DNA of 64,000 nt from Artocarpus heterophyllus. Its lineage: Eukaryota > Streptophyta > Magnoliopsida > Rosales > Moraceae. This document shows positions 48,818 to 59,562 of the stretch, piece by piece. The first letter of the stretch is position 1; each line of letters begins with the position of its first letter. The stretch is taken from assembly GCA_025403435.1 (NCBI GenBank), contig CM046333.1:12549770-12613769 (forward strand), given 5' to 3'. The position numbers and the translations under genes were made by a program. Under the pieces are notes generated by a model. That model did no database searches, had not been told where the DNA came from, and saw only the letters and a program-made list of their open reading frames with translations.

Positions 48818-49729
48818 TGTAACGCTTGTGAATTTTAAAGTAAGATTAATTATGTTAATTTTAATTTTAAGTGTGCCAAGTGTGATTTTGATGTTAATTT
48901 TAGTCATTTAAAATTTTGTTGCATTTCTTATATTTAAAAATTTGATTTTTAGTTTTAAAATACCAAATGACATTTTTACACCATATATTTCTTATATTTA
49001 CAAAAATATCCTTGAGCCCTTTCATTTTTTTCTCATTTCCACTCTCTCTCTCCCTCTTGCTCGCTCTCCCGTGGCTCTCTCTCTCTTCTCTCTCTTCTCT
49101 CTCTTTCTTTGAATTTTTCCACTGATTAGACCAAGAAACGAAGTTCAAGCTACAAAATTTTCTTCAAAAACGTCCATTTGAAGTTAGCCCTTTTCTCTCA
49201 AACGTTTGTGATTTTCGTTCTAAATTTTCCATATAATTTTGCAATCCGTACATGTTTGAGCTTAAATAACATTCAATCTGGCTTTGTGGAACTTAAATCA
49301 ACACGAATCTGAGATTTGTTTGAACAAAAACGAGATTTAAGCTAGTTTTTTTTTTTTCAAAATAAACCTTGGATTTGCTTGAAAATTTGTTGAAAAGTGT
49401 TTCATTTTGTTATTTTATCATATTTGAGTGTTACCCATGCTCTGAGAACTGAAATAACAGGTTTAAAATGAGTTTTGAGCTCAGATTGACCGAGGCTTGA
49501 AATATGAAATTTTTCAGATTTTGACAATTCGACAGGCCAATCATGAACATCGATAGGCCGGATTCATGAGCCGGCAAGCTGAACTCATTCCTTTAGCAGG
49601 GCAAATTCAAACAGTTTGCAGGCCAGATCTGGATGGTCAGTTGGCTGAACTGTAAAAGTTTGAAAGGTCGAACTTGAATGTTTGGCAGACCGAGTAAGCA
49701 CCATGAAATGATATTTTTACTCTTAGTTT
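48818..49729 (+). repeat. 3' LTR, left part
   Basis: It starts TGTAACGCTTGTG and aligns with the 5' LTR from its first base to ACTCTTAGTTT. It is interrupted there by the nested element. The reverse frame at 48900 is an LTR artefact. Confidence 0.85.
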
Positions 49730-52084
49730 TGTAACACCTGAGATTTTCAATACATTAAAAATGCATTAAGTTAATGATTATATTGAGACAAAAAGTACAA
49801 TTTAAGGACAAATATTATATAATAATACAAAAATTGTACGGTATTAAACCAATATAGTGTAAGAAAGTACACTAATAAAGTTATGCAGCATTGAAATTAC
49901 ACTGTAAAAGTAAAGCAGTATAGGAATTGGATTGTTTGAGGTCATGCAGTAAAGAATTAGACTGTGTAGACCACAAAATTGTTTATAAAAGAAAGAAAAA
50001 TCTCAAAAATAAAATAAAAAATTCTCTCTCTCTATGCTCTTTCTCTCTCTCTCCTCAAAATTAGTCCAAGATTTTGGCCTCCGTTTTTGACACCTCCCAC
50101 ACCATTGGAGAGCTCTCGTCGAGCTGAGTCCAACGGTGTGTCGTGTCGCCCACAACGCCTCCGGAGGAGGCCACACGCGCCACCCAAAGTGGCGAAGAAA
50201 CCCATTTCTTCCTGACATGATTTCTCTGCTGTCTGACCACCAATTGACGTGATCTTGGTGTCTATGGACTCAGCATGAGGAGAGAAGCAATATGGTACCA
50301 ATCTTCCAGCTCAATTTCAGCTAGAGAGGTATGACGAAGCTGCCCCGTCTCTGGCAGCGGTGTGGCACACCGTCGGTGCCAAAAGAATAAGAGGGAGACG
50401 GTGAGCAAGACGCCCCAATCAATTGCTAGAGGGGGTAGCCCGACACCGGAGTTCCACGTGCACCGCCACCAACTACCGTGGTGGCCACCGTTGCCACCGT
50501 TCTCAGCCTTGTAATCCAGGGGGGAAAACACTCAGAGGTCCACGACGAAGCTTTCTGAGCCTTCAATTTTGAGGAAGCACCACGAGAAGGCAGAGTATTC
50601 GGTGCCCGCCGTTGCAAGCGGCCGCCGTCGCCCCTATCGGGTTTGACGTTCCCAAGGGTGGTGGAGTGCAACACCATGGTCATCACACTCAGACCACCAC
50701 AGGGAACAAAACCCCCAAGCCAATTTGGGCGAATCACAGCCGTGAAACTGAGATCGGAGCTATCGATTTTGGCCGAGAAATTCGACCTCGATTTGAGCAA
50801 ATGGAGGTCGAATTGGGTAAAATTGACCCCACCAATCAACTAAGACGGGTCAAATTAGGGGGGTAGGTCCAAGCTCAGCCCCCAATGGAGCCAATTGGCA
50901 TCAATCAATGGCGGTCAACGGCCACTTTGAGATTTTGTGATCCAGACCTTCGATCGACGATCCGAGACAGCCTCCTGACTCGTTTCGACGCTCTGAAAAC
51001 AATGGTGACCTCCGTTTGAGCTAATTCCACTCCTGTGAAAATCGTCTGGTACCAACTGCATACGAATCAAGGCAATTCAAACTATAGTAATGAAGTCCAA
51101 AATGACGTTTTGAGCAATGTATGATCTCTAGGAAGCATTCTTTGCCATTCATGATTGCTCGAGGAGCACTATAGATGATGCTTTGCATACTGTAGATATA
51201 GCGAGGTACAACTAGACCCGTTTAGCTTGGAGTCCAAGTAAGTAGGAATCTTGCCTACAGTATGAACCGTTTTAAAATAAATTGTTTTAGATGCTTTCAT
51301 AAAAATGTATGAAAATACATGATCAGTGATTGTTACACTATTTTATGTGGGTTTTATAATGTTACGAGGTTGACAAAAAACCCGTTAAGGGTAAAATCGT
51401 CACTATCAAGGAAACGGCTAGAACGGAGTCGAACGCTCTGATTTAGCATAATGTTATTAGACGGAATATGTTTCGTAATACGTTAAGTAACGTAACCATC
51501 ATGTGAGACGAGAGAATTAATAATGGAAAGATAACCCCGGTGGGTTACAAAGTTAGTGAAAGACCGGTAGACTGATAGTATACAAGTCAAGTTAAAAGGA
51601 AATGAATGTTTAATGTTTACATGATACTATCAATTGAGTGGATTGATAAAAAGAAAGTTAATTGATAAGTCAGTTGTCGTTTGATCAGGACACCAAAGCC
51701 GACCAATGGAAGGAAAAGTAACGAGATAGGAATGGAGAAAGGAACGTTAGAGTAAAGTTTAAGTAAGTTCAGACATCACCTATAGCATGAAGTAAATAGG
51801 TTTTAAATGCTTACATATGCATTTGTAAATGAGTTTGTAATTGTTATGCAAGTTGTTTTTAAAATATATTTGCATTTATTGTGCAAAAAAGTTCTAAAGT
51901 ACAAAATAAGATTTGCAATGAATTTGCAACCGTTATGTTTAAAGCTTATTTGCATATTGATATGCATGAATGTTACGAACTATGATTGGTGTGTGTATTA
52001 TAAATGTGACATGACTTAAAGTATTATATGAATATAATATGAAATAGTTGCTATCCAAAGAAAAAAAATGTATAGCACCTCTAG

Positions 52085-52200
52085 GATATGAAAGTATGAA
52101 CGACATGTGTATGTATGATATGAATGACATGTATATGTATGATATGTTTATGAATGTTATGTGTAAGTATGATATGGATATGAATGTTATGATTGATGTT
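52085..52200. repeat. ATGTATGATATG-type short tandem repeats
   Basis: Imperfect repeats of GTATGATATGAATGACATGT and GAATGTTATGTGTAAGTATG within the nested element. Low complexity. Confidence 0.7.
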
Positions 52201-52731
52201 TGTTATCTAGATTATAAACAAGATATAGCATATAAGCACAGTACCACATAATGCATGATGAATATGCACAGTAAGGTCCATAAGAAACCCATTAATGACA
52301 TAACTTCCTAGATTACAACATCCTGTAGAACCAGAATTTTGGTAAGAATAAACACACATATCCCTACAAGAAAATTTGGACGCAAGTAGAAGTTCAAGAT
52401 ATAAGAGAAGAACTTCTGAGAGGTCACAAGAGCAAAGCCAAGAAAGAGATATGAAAGATTAAGTTCAAGTGTTATGAACCCTTATAAGTTTTCAGACAAG
52501 TACGTAAACATGTTTTAGATAGTCATTATCACTAGTCTAAAATGACTAGATGATAAAAGACCTATAGACTGAACGATAAAAAAATAAACTTATTGGCCAA
52601 TTTTTATGCACCAGATTTATGATCTAGATACAGATGTGCAACCTAGATATGAAATCGGATTAGTACAAGTCCTGCATTTTGACAAAGCATAATGTTTTAT
52701 AATTTAGGTTATAAGTTTTATGAACCATTTG

Positions 52732-53130
52732 TTATGTAATATGTTGCATTTATATGCAATACGATTCAGAATAAGAGTTGTGATTTGCAATATGTGATTG
52801 CGTTATATGTTGCATTTGTATGCAATATGATTCAGAATAAAAGTTATGATTTGTAATATGTGATTTCGTTATATGTTGCATTTGTATGCAATATGATTCA
52901 ATAAAAGTTATGATTTACAATATGTGATTGTGTTATATGTTGCATTTGTATGCAATATGACTCAAAATAAAAGTTATGATTTACAATATGTGATTGCGTT
53001 ATATGTTGCATTCGTATGCAATATATTTCAGAATACAAGTTAAGATTTGCAAAATGTATTTGCGTTATATGTTGCATTTGTTATGCAATAGATTTTATAG
53101 TACAAGCTATGATTTGCAAGTGTGTTTGCA
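52732..53130. repeat. Tandem array, about 66-bp unit, six copies
   Basis: Units begin at TTATATGTTGCATTTGTATG near 52737 (variant), 52803, 52869, 52933, 52999 and 53064. Spacing is 64-66 bp. Each includes GCAATATGATTCAGAATAAA and GTTATGATTTRCAATATGTG, with the last unit degenerate. It lies inside the nested LTR. Confidence 0.9.
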
Positions 53131-53539
53131 TATGATGTGATTGCATTTGATGTACTCATTAAGGTTAATAAAAAGGTAACGTAAAGTTAAAAAGAAAGGG
53201 TTGTACTAGCCTCCTCGTTGTGAGGTAATGAAAGTAAAGTTAAAGTTTGACTTCCTAGATATGAGGTACACGACCTCGAAGTTCGATGGTCTTAATTCTT
53301 TCACCAGGGAAGCATCACGTTTATGATTTCATGATTAAAGATGTTGGTACGAACACTAAAAGTTATAAGATAAAGAAAGTTAATAAACAAAAGGTGGAAA
53401 GTTAAAGTGTAAGATAAGAAAAGATAAGGAACAAGGATAGAAAGTCCAAGTAAGGAAGAATGTTCATAAGATGCTCATAATCGAAAGTTCATAATTGAGC
53501 ATAAATGAAAACATGCATTGTGATTGTACTTGATTTGCT

Positions 53540-53990
53540 TGTTATGAAACATTTATATGCTATAAAAAACATTTTGAGGAATGTTTTATATTAAGTGTTT
53601 ATGAAAACATAAATAATGTTTATGAAAAGCAATCTAAGGATTGTTTTATGTTAAATATTTAATGAAAAGCGTTTATGAAAAATGTTATAGAAATACTTTA
53701 TGAAAACGTTTATGAGAAATGTTTTAGGAATATTTTATAAAAAATGTTTATGAAAAGCGTTTATGATAAAAGTTTTAAGAAAAAGGTTTATAAATGATGT
53801 TTTACGAAAAGCATTCTAAGGATTGCTACATGTTAAATGTTTTATAAAAAGAGTTTATGAGAAACGTTCTAGAAAAGTTTTATGAAGAATGTTTACGAAA
53901 GCCATTTTTAGAAATGTCTATGAAAAATATTAATGATATATGTTTTAAGAGAAAGGCTTTTATGAGAAAAGTTTTAAAGCATGTTTAAAT
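53540..53990. repeat. Irregular GTTTATGAAAA-type repeats
   Basis: Numerous variants of GTTTATGAAAAGCG, AATGTTTTA and CATTCTAAGGATTG recur at irregular short spacing within the nested element. Confidence 0.7.
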
Positions 53991-54507
53991 CATTTGTGAG
54001 TTTATGTTTGAACTTACTGAGCGAAAGCTCATTAAAAAGTTTCTTCATGCTGTAGATAATTTATGGGTGACCATTTGGACCCGTTAGAAGAGCTAGGTGC
54101 TGCAGAGGACAAATGTGAAGATTGGGTATAGATACCACCATTGTTTTCCATTTGTTTAATGTAGTGTTTGTGAAGTTTTAAGAAAATCAGAGTTTTAGAA
54201 ATTGTATTCAAAGTTTTAAGATACAGTTTACGAACTGTTTTATGTAATTATAAAGTAAAGTTTTAAGCTATGATTTAATAAATGTTTCTTATTAAGTTTT
54301 AAGAAATGATTTGAAATGATTTTAAGGGTAAGTGTTGAGCGAGGTCTCAATTTGAAATGCGACAGAGGTCGCATTAGTTTTAAAGAATGTTTTAAAAAAA
54401 ATATTTTAGCATTTTTTTTACTAAGTAAGTAAGTAAGATTACTATTTAAGAAACGATGTTTAAGAAAGTAAAGTGACTGCCCAAAAATTACGGGTTGTCA
54501 CAAATTT

Positions 54508-55357
54508 TCCATATCTAATGAACTAGAAGTGTTTTAAAAGGATTATAATTTTGTATCATGATTATTTTGAGTCAAAAGGAACACTGATTATTAAATTAAA
54601 ATAATAATATTTATTGAGCATAATTCCTGACTTTAAATGCAATTTTTAAGGTTTTGAACATTGATGAAGCTTACGTTAAATTTTGTTTGGAGCAAACGGT
54701 ATTGAATTTCAAAATAAGATAGGGTATTTTCTATCCCTTCTTTAATAGCCTCTGTTATAATTGTTTTGGCCAAAGTTTAATTCTTAAATGATTTTAAGAA
54801 TGATTTTTATCTTTGATCTTAAAGTTATTACGTATTGATATTCTTTTAAATTCTCAAAACTCGTACCATGGTATTTTATCAAGTTCTTACAAGTAAGTAT
54901 TTATTGATTTGGTTAAGATATATTAAGATTCAATTATTTTAAGTAAGTATGAGTTGTGAATAATTCTTTTCTCTATAACTGTGAGTTTTGAACAATATGT
55001 TTTTAACTGATTATCCTACTGAGCCTTCTGCTCATGTTTTGTTGTTTTAAAAACTTTCTCCCCCAGTTTGAAGAAGAAGGAGCATAACTGTACAACTTGT
55101 CCCGATATCGGTGTCGCTTATATTACTTACATAGCATAATTTAAACTATAAATGATGATTTTTAATTGTCTTGTATTATTGTTATTATTTTTATTTAATT
55201 ACCTACCCACCTTTGTGGTAAGCATCCACGTGATGATAGCTGCTGATAAGATTTCGGCTGAGCAATTTAATTTATGTTTATTTACTTTATCCTCATTTAT
55301 TCTGTTTAATTAATCTTATTTAATTTAACGATCCTACTTCTTTGATGGGTCATTGCA
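54508..55357 (+). repeat. 3' LTR, right part
   Basis: It resumes where the left part stopped and aligns with 5' LTR 47728-48620, including GATTTTTAGTTGTC/GATTTTTAATTGTC and ACCTACCCACCTTTGTGGTA. It ends GGGTCATTGCA. The two pieces together make about 1762 bp. Confidence 0.85.
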
Positions 55358-55757
55358 CTTATTATGTTGACATGTTCTAAGGACCAATACGCAAAACAAT
55401 TCTTTTTGTCGAAAAAATAAAAATCCCATGTATCAGTATTTTACGAACAAAAAAATTGACAAATTAAACTATATAGTATAAAAATACAACGATAAATAAA
55501 TCATTTACTCATATAATCTCTTAATAAAATTTCTCCTAGTGAAAGTACAAACTCTGACAAGCGTGTCATAACCCTTATAAAAGTAGGTTTTACATGAGTC
55601 CTACATGTATAAGAGGTTCATCTTACATGACCTACCTTGCCCCAAAACATCAAATAGTACTTATCTATTTATCATTTTCTTTTGCTCTTTTACTGTAAAA
55701 ATCAAACACAAAAACAGGGAAAAAAAAAAAGCCTTATGCTTGATGAGTGCAATTTGA

Positions 55758-56915
55758 TCAAAAAGAAGGGCTCCAAAGCACCTCAGCAACAACGGTGGCA
55801 GCCTCGGCGTCAGAAACAGCGGCTTCTCTGACTCTCCTCAGTATCTCCGCTATAAACTCCCTTTTCTCCCTCTTCTCCATCCTCCCTCCTGCTTGCACTT
55901 GCTCCGAAAATCTCGCCACGCAATTCTCAAACGACGCATAATTCCAACGTCTACTTCGAGTAAACTCGCTACTCACGAAACAACATTCATCCTGATCGAC
56001 AACAATGGCTTCGCTGAGTCTCTGCAAAACCATCAGCTTCTCCACCAAATCTTCCCTAATCATCGCTTCGACAACTTCTCCTCTCCCCCAAAACGCCATC
56101 TCCAAAACGCAATGCATCGCCGCGGCCTTAACTTGAATATCTTCCGAGCTCAACAGCTCGATTATCCTTGGAATCTCTCCGTGTGCTTCGATCTCGTCTA
56201 CCAAAGGAGTTCTGATAAACCTAATCATGGAACATAGGACTTGTATAGTACAAAGAGATGAAATCTTTATCAAGGATTCTATCGTCGGACCCATTAAAAC
56301 AAGTCCGATGAAAACGTCCTTGTTGAACCCAACCAAGCCGAGGACTACGAGAGAGGCTTGGTTCCGAACCCGCATCGAAAAGGCCGAGCCGCCGCAGAGA
56401 ACGAATTCGAGAACAGATAAGACTCTCCCTCGCAAAACCAGCTCTTGAAAGTCAGTGTCGAAGCCTTGGGACAGCCGGTTTCCAAACTCGATCAGGACTT
56501 TTAACTTTTCGTCTTCGTCCTTGGACTTTATCAGCGTCGTCACGAGATTGACGACGATCTCTCGGTCGGTAAACGACCGAATCCCGGCTTCGATCGAGCA
56601 AGCGGTTTGGAAGATCTTGTACTTGATGATTCGGCGAAGGAAGAGGGATTTTAAGTCGCGTCGGGCCTGTGTTTTGTGAAGCTTTTCGGAAAGAGTTTTG
56701 AGTTCGGTGAGTAGTTTGGCGAGGTTGAGGAGAACCGGGTCTGATGAAACGATAGTTATCGAATCTGCTTTGTTTGCGAGCTCGATAAGATCTTCAATGG
56801 CGGGTTTCGAGTCGTTCAGGTTGAGTATGTTGGAGATTGGTTTTATTTGGAGATCTTTGGAAGCTTTCTTCAGGGATTGTAAAAGTGACGCGACAGGGTA
56901 GTTATCTTGTTCCAT
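55758..56915 (-). CDS. ARM-repeat-like protein, intronless
   Basis: A single exon of 385 residues from MEQDNYPVASLLQSLKKASK to AEVLWSPSF. The upstream frame extends to 57071 with another ATG, but the extra residues look like random translation, so I use 56915. The protein is all-helical by composition. It has Leu-rich repeats of ARM style, for example FGNRLSQGFDTDFQELVLRG, RVRNQASLVVLGLVGFNKDV, CTIQVLCSMIRFIRTPLVDE, IPRIIELLSSEDIQVKAAAM and HCVLEMAFWGRGEVVEAMIR. No U-box or kinase domain is present. The C-terminus (EKREKREFIAEILRRVREAA) is a charged helix. Plant proteins of this type are annotated only as 'ARM repeat superfamily'; the function is unknown and a protein-binding scaffold is inference. 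Confidence 0.85.
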   Translation of the reverse strand: MEQDNYPVASLLQSLKKASKDLQIKPISNILNLNDSKPAIEDLIELANKADSITIVSSDPVLLNLAKLLTELKTLSEKLHKTQARRDLKSLFLRRIIKYKIFQTACSIEAGIRSFTDREIVVNLVTTLIKSKDEDEKLKVLIEFGNRLSQGFDTDFQELVLRGRVLSVLEFVLCGGSAFSMRVRNQASLVVLGLVGFNKDVFIGLVLMGPTIESLIKISSLCTIQVLCSMIRFIRTPLVDEIEAHGEIPRIIELLSSEDIQVKAAAMHCVLEMAFWGRGEVVEAMIREDLVEKLMVLQRLSEAIVVDQDECCFVSSEFTRSRRWNYASFENCVARFSEQVQAGGRMEKREKREFIAEILRRVREAAVSDAEAATVVAEVLWSPSF

Positions 56916-57585
56916 GGTTTTCTTGCTTAGTAATGAACGCGTTACGCATATCTTTAACTGAGACATGATGAACGACCAGTACTCCATGGAGAGGCATAAT
57001 TGATATTGGGCAAACCCCACCAACCATAATTCATGATTCAATTGAAAAAAACCATACGTGTGTCCGTACATAAGTAGTACAAATATGTATCATTCTTCGT
57101 TTGGATACTCGTATCCATGTAAGTCGGAAAGATTCAATTTTCGACGCAGCTTTAAAGCAACAGATTTCTTTTCTTTTCTTTTTTTTTCTTGGGATTTTTT
57201 GCTGTTAGAAATTTCTGAGCGATGACGCTGTTGAAAATGGGGCGAAAAAAGACCATAGATTTATCTCTGCTTGCTGATACTCTCGTCACGTGCTTCTCCA
57301 AGAAAGTGGAATAGTAGGAGCATTATTATTATTTTTTTTTTTTGGAAAACAGTTGGAGTTTGAACTTGATGAATAAATTCGCGCAAGTTGGCTCTTGTCA
57401 AAAGGGTTCTACTTTGTAAATTGTTTAATGGCCCATGTCTCTCTTCTTTTTCATTTTTTTTTAAATAATAATAATGGCCCCTGTCGGGACTTTTATATCG
57501 GACACATTTAACGTAAGCGTTCAACAACACATGACAAATGAAGAGCACGTAGTCGGTGGGTAAAAAGGTGATAGGCATTTGTGAT

Positions 57586-58636
57586 TTTTTTTTTGAGTAA
57601 AATGAAAATTTATTCAACTTAAAATAATACTAGTAAAGTTGCATAAGATCACCTGTTACATGCTCTAAAGATCCCAAACAAACAATTGGATCCACCGTTA
57701 AAATCGAATGAAGCATATAGACAAAAGATGATATCAAAACTTAAAAGGAAAGACCCGCTCAATGTCCAACATGAGCCCATCAAAAGCTTGTTAAAAGCAA
57801 TCATTACAGTTGATGGATTATACTAATTGATCAAAATTAAATCTACCGTAGAGGAGCACATACAACTTAGCTTAAATTTAAATCTAACCACCAATTGTTA
57901 CATACAATGCTGCTAATCAATGGGTGTGAAATACAAACTGAGACTAAAAGTGAGGAAATTATCTCCTTCATTACAAACTTAACAAAAACAGAGAGCGGGA
58001 AAATCACCTTTTTATTCCACACAGACCCAGACAAACGTCAAACAAAACTAAAAAAAGAAAGATAACATTCACACGCAAGCAGGTGCATCGCTTCCATCGC
58101 CTACGCAGGTTTTGGTGATCTGTGGTTTGGCTAAGCACTCCGATGAGTTCCACCTCTTGTACTCTATCTGGTAGACACCAATCTCAAATCCAGGTCAGGT
58201 CCGGTGAACAAAGGACAACCAACAAGCAATACCTCTGCCATTTCTCTCCCCATCACTGCCCAGTCGACCATAGTGGGAACTTTCCTCTTTTTCCCCACCT
58301 TCCCTGTTGACTGCCCTCTGCCTCGATCTTTTGGGTTACATCTTAGAATGTCCAACTTCCAGCCTCCGTAGATTCAAAAAGCTGCCTCGACCTCTACCGG
58401 ATCCCAAACCTCACATCCCGACAAATCAACACCCCGCTCCTATCCGTGGTTATCTCCCCTCTAAGCCCTATCCATCTCATCCGTCCCCTCTCATATATCA
58501 AAGATTCTGATAGCTAGCCCGAAGTCGGTGCCAATGTCTAGTCCAAGAAGGAGAGAGGACGACACAGAACACTCTCACAAAACGCTAGTAGAACCCGTTA
58601 TTTTAAAGAGAAGAGAAAAAGTTATATTGATGTTCT
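57586..58636 (-). mobile_element. Retroposed sequence, minus orientation
   Basis: A T-tract (57586-57594) is the complement of a poly-A tail. The flanks AGGCATTTGTGA (57574-57585) and AGGGCATTTGTAA (58637-58649) look like a target duplication. The body is about 1 kb of different composition. A GC-richer stretch (58080-58560) carries fragmentary reverse frames such as GQSTGKVGKKRKVPTMVDWA. Protein identity is not established; it could be a 5'-truncated LINE or a processed pseudogene. The forward frames at 58122 and 58307 are not supported. Confidence 0.55.
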
Positions 58637-58649
58637 AGGGCATTTGTAA

Positions 58650-59540
58650 TTTTCGTGTAATGCTATTACTAGGAAGGGTAATTTAACCAAAATTTTGATT
58701 AAGATATAGTTATATATGAAAATTTTATATTATAATTTATTTTTTATTTTATATTATAATATATGAGAGTTTTATAATATTATTTATTCAAACCATGTTG
58801 TGGAACATCACATTCAAAACTCGGTTATGTATCATTTAAATAAAAAAACAATGAAAATAAACTTTGAAATATTGATTCATTTCAGGTGATTTTCTAAAAT
58901 AAAATATTAAATTGGCCTTAATCCATTGAATACAAGATTTATCACTCCAAACATTAAAAAAAAATGATGAACTATCTTACGGGGTATGCAAAGGATAAAA
59001 ATAACCCAAATTTCACATCATTTGAATATGATTTTTACTCACAAGATCATCACTTATTCTCAACTACTTATCCATTGTAATTAAAAACGTAAGTCACACC
59101 ATGATTAACTCATAATTTGTGATTAGTTGAACGGTTTAATTCTTTCTTCAATTGGCATTAGTGTTGAGGGGATTCTGGCAACGCCAAGTTTCCTTCACAA
59201 AATTTCAAAAATAGTATGTAAATATACTAAATGAAAACAACTAGGCAAACTTCCACATCCCATCAAGAAAATTATGTTTGAAGATTATACAAGATCTCGA
59301 GGGAAAATAATTGCCCTTCTTTATCTTATCTACAATAATTCCAAACAGAAAAAAAAGAAAAAGAAAAAAAAGAGAGGACGTATAAGGCAAGGAGGAGTTT
59401 GGATTTTGGCATTTTTCTTCACTGGTCGCCATTCTATAAAAAACTATAGTTCAAACGTTACAACTCGTAAAAGAATAGTAAAAAGAATTTAAACTTCTCC
59501 AATCCGGCTAATAATATATACAAATAAAATACATTATCAT
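58650..59540. other. AT-rich intergenic, 3' flank of the synaptotagmin gene
   Basis: No gene seen. An A/G-rich run at 59346-59372 is the source of the small frames at 59241 and 59274. The region just below 59563 should be the synaptotagmin 3' UTR. Confidence 0.55.
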
Positions 59541-59562
59541 CCTGCATTGGCTTTCTTGTACT

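Larger units (their letters stand above)
49730..54502 (+). mobile_element. Nested solo-LTR-like insertion, 4.77 kb
   Basis: It starts TGTAACACCTGAG and ends GGGTTGTCACA (TG...CA). It is flanked by AGTTT (49725-49729) and AATTT (54503-54507), a likely 5-bp target duplication with one change. The surrounding 3' LTR continues on either side where the 5' LTR is uninterrupted (about 47725). I see no pol motifs and no second copy of the terminal sequence inside, so it reads as a solo LTR of a large-LTR gypsy-type element. A CT-rich tract (50025-50055) is followed by a GC-rich leader-like segment to about 51000; its open frames are not recognised proteins. Confidence 0.7.
46809..55357. mobile_element. 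LTR retroelement with almost no internal region, 3' LTR split by an insertion
   Basis: The LTR starts TGTAACGCC at 46809. The element ends GGGTCATTGCA at 55357. Flanking 5-bp sequences CTCAT (46804-46808) and CTTAT (55358-55362) look like a decayed target duplication. Both LTRs start TGTAACGC and share long blocks throughout. The internal region has a primer-binding site and a polypurine tract but no gag or pol. The sequence before the 3' LTR (ATTTCGAAGACAAAATTTC, then TTTTAAGGAGGGTGAGA) is typical of plant Ty3/gypsy Tekay/Del-like elements. It is non-autonomous. Confidence 0.8.

Noticed and set aside
50003..50866. Several overlapping open frames of up to 137 codons
   Set aside because: They lie in the GC-rich leader-like part of the nested LTR, on both strands, and none shows a known domain.
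52085..53130. CRISPR-like array
   Set aside because: Units are contiguous tandem repeats without unique spacers, inside a plant LTR.
56916..57071. N-terminal extension of the ARM-like protein (52 more residues)
   Set aside because: The extension has no ARM-like character, while MEQDNYPV at 56915 begins a coherent protein.
58122..58510. Forward frames of 62 and 67 codons
   Set aside because: They are on the strand opposite the retroposed sequence's poly-A orientation and have no domain.
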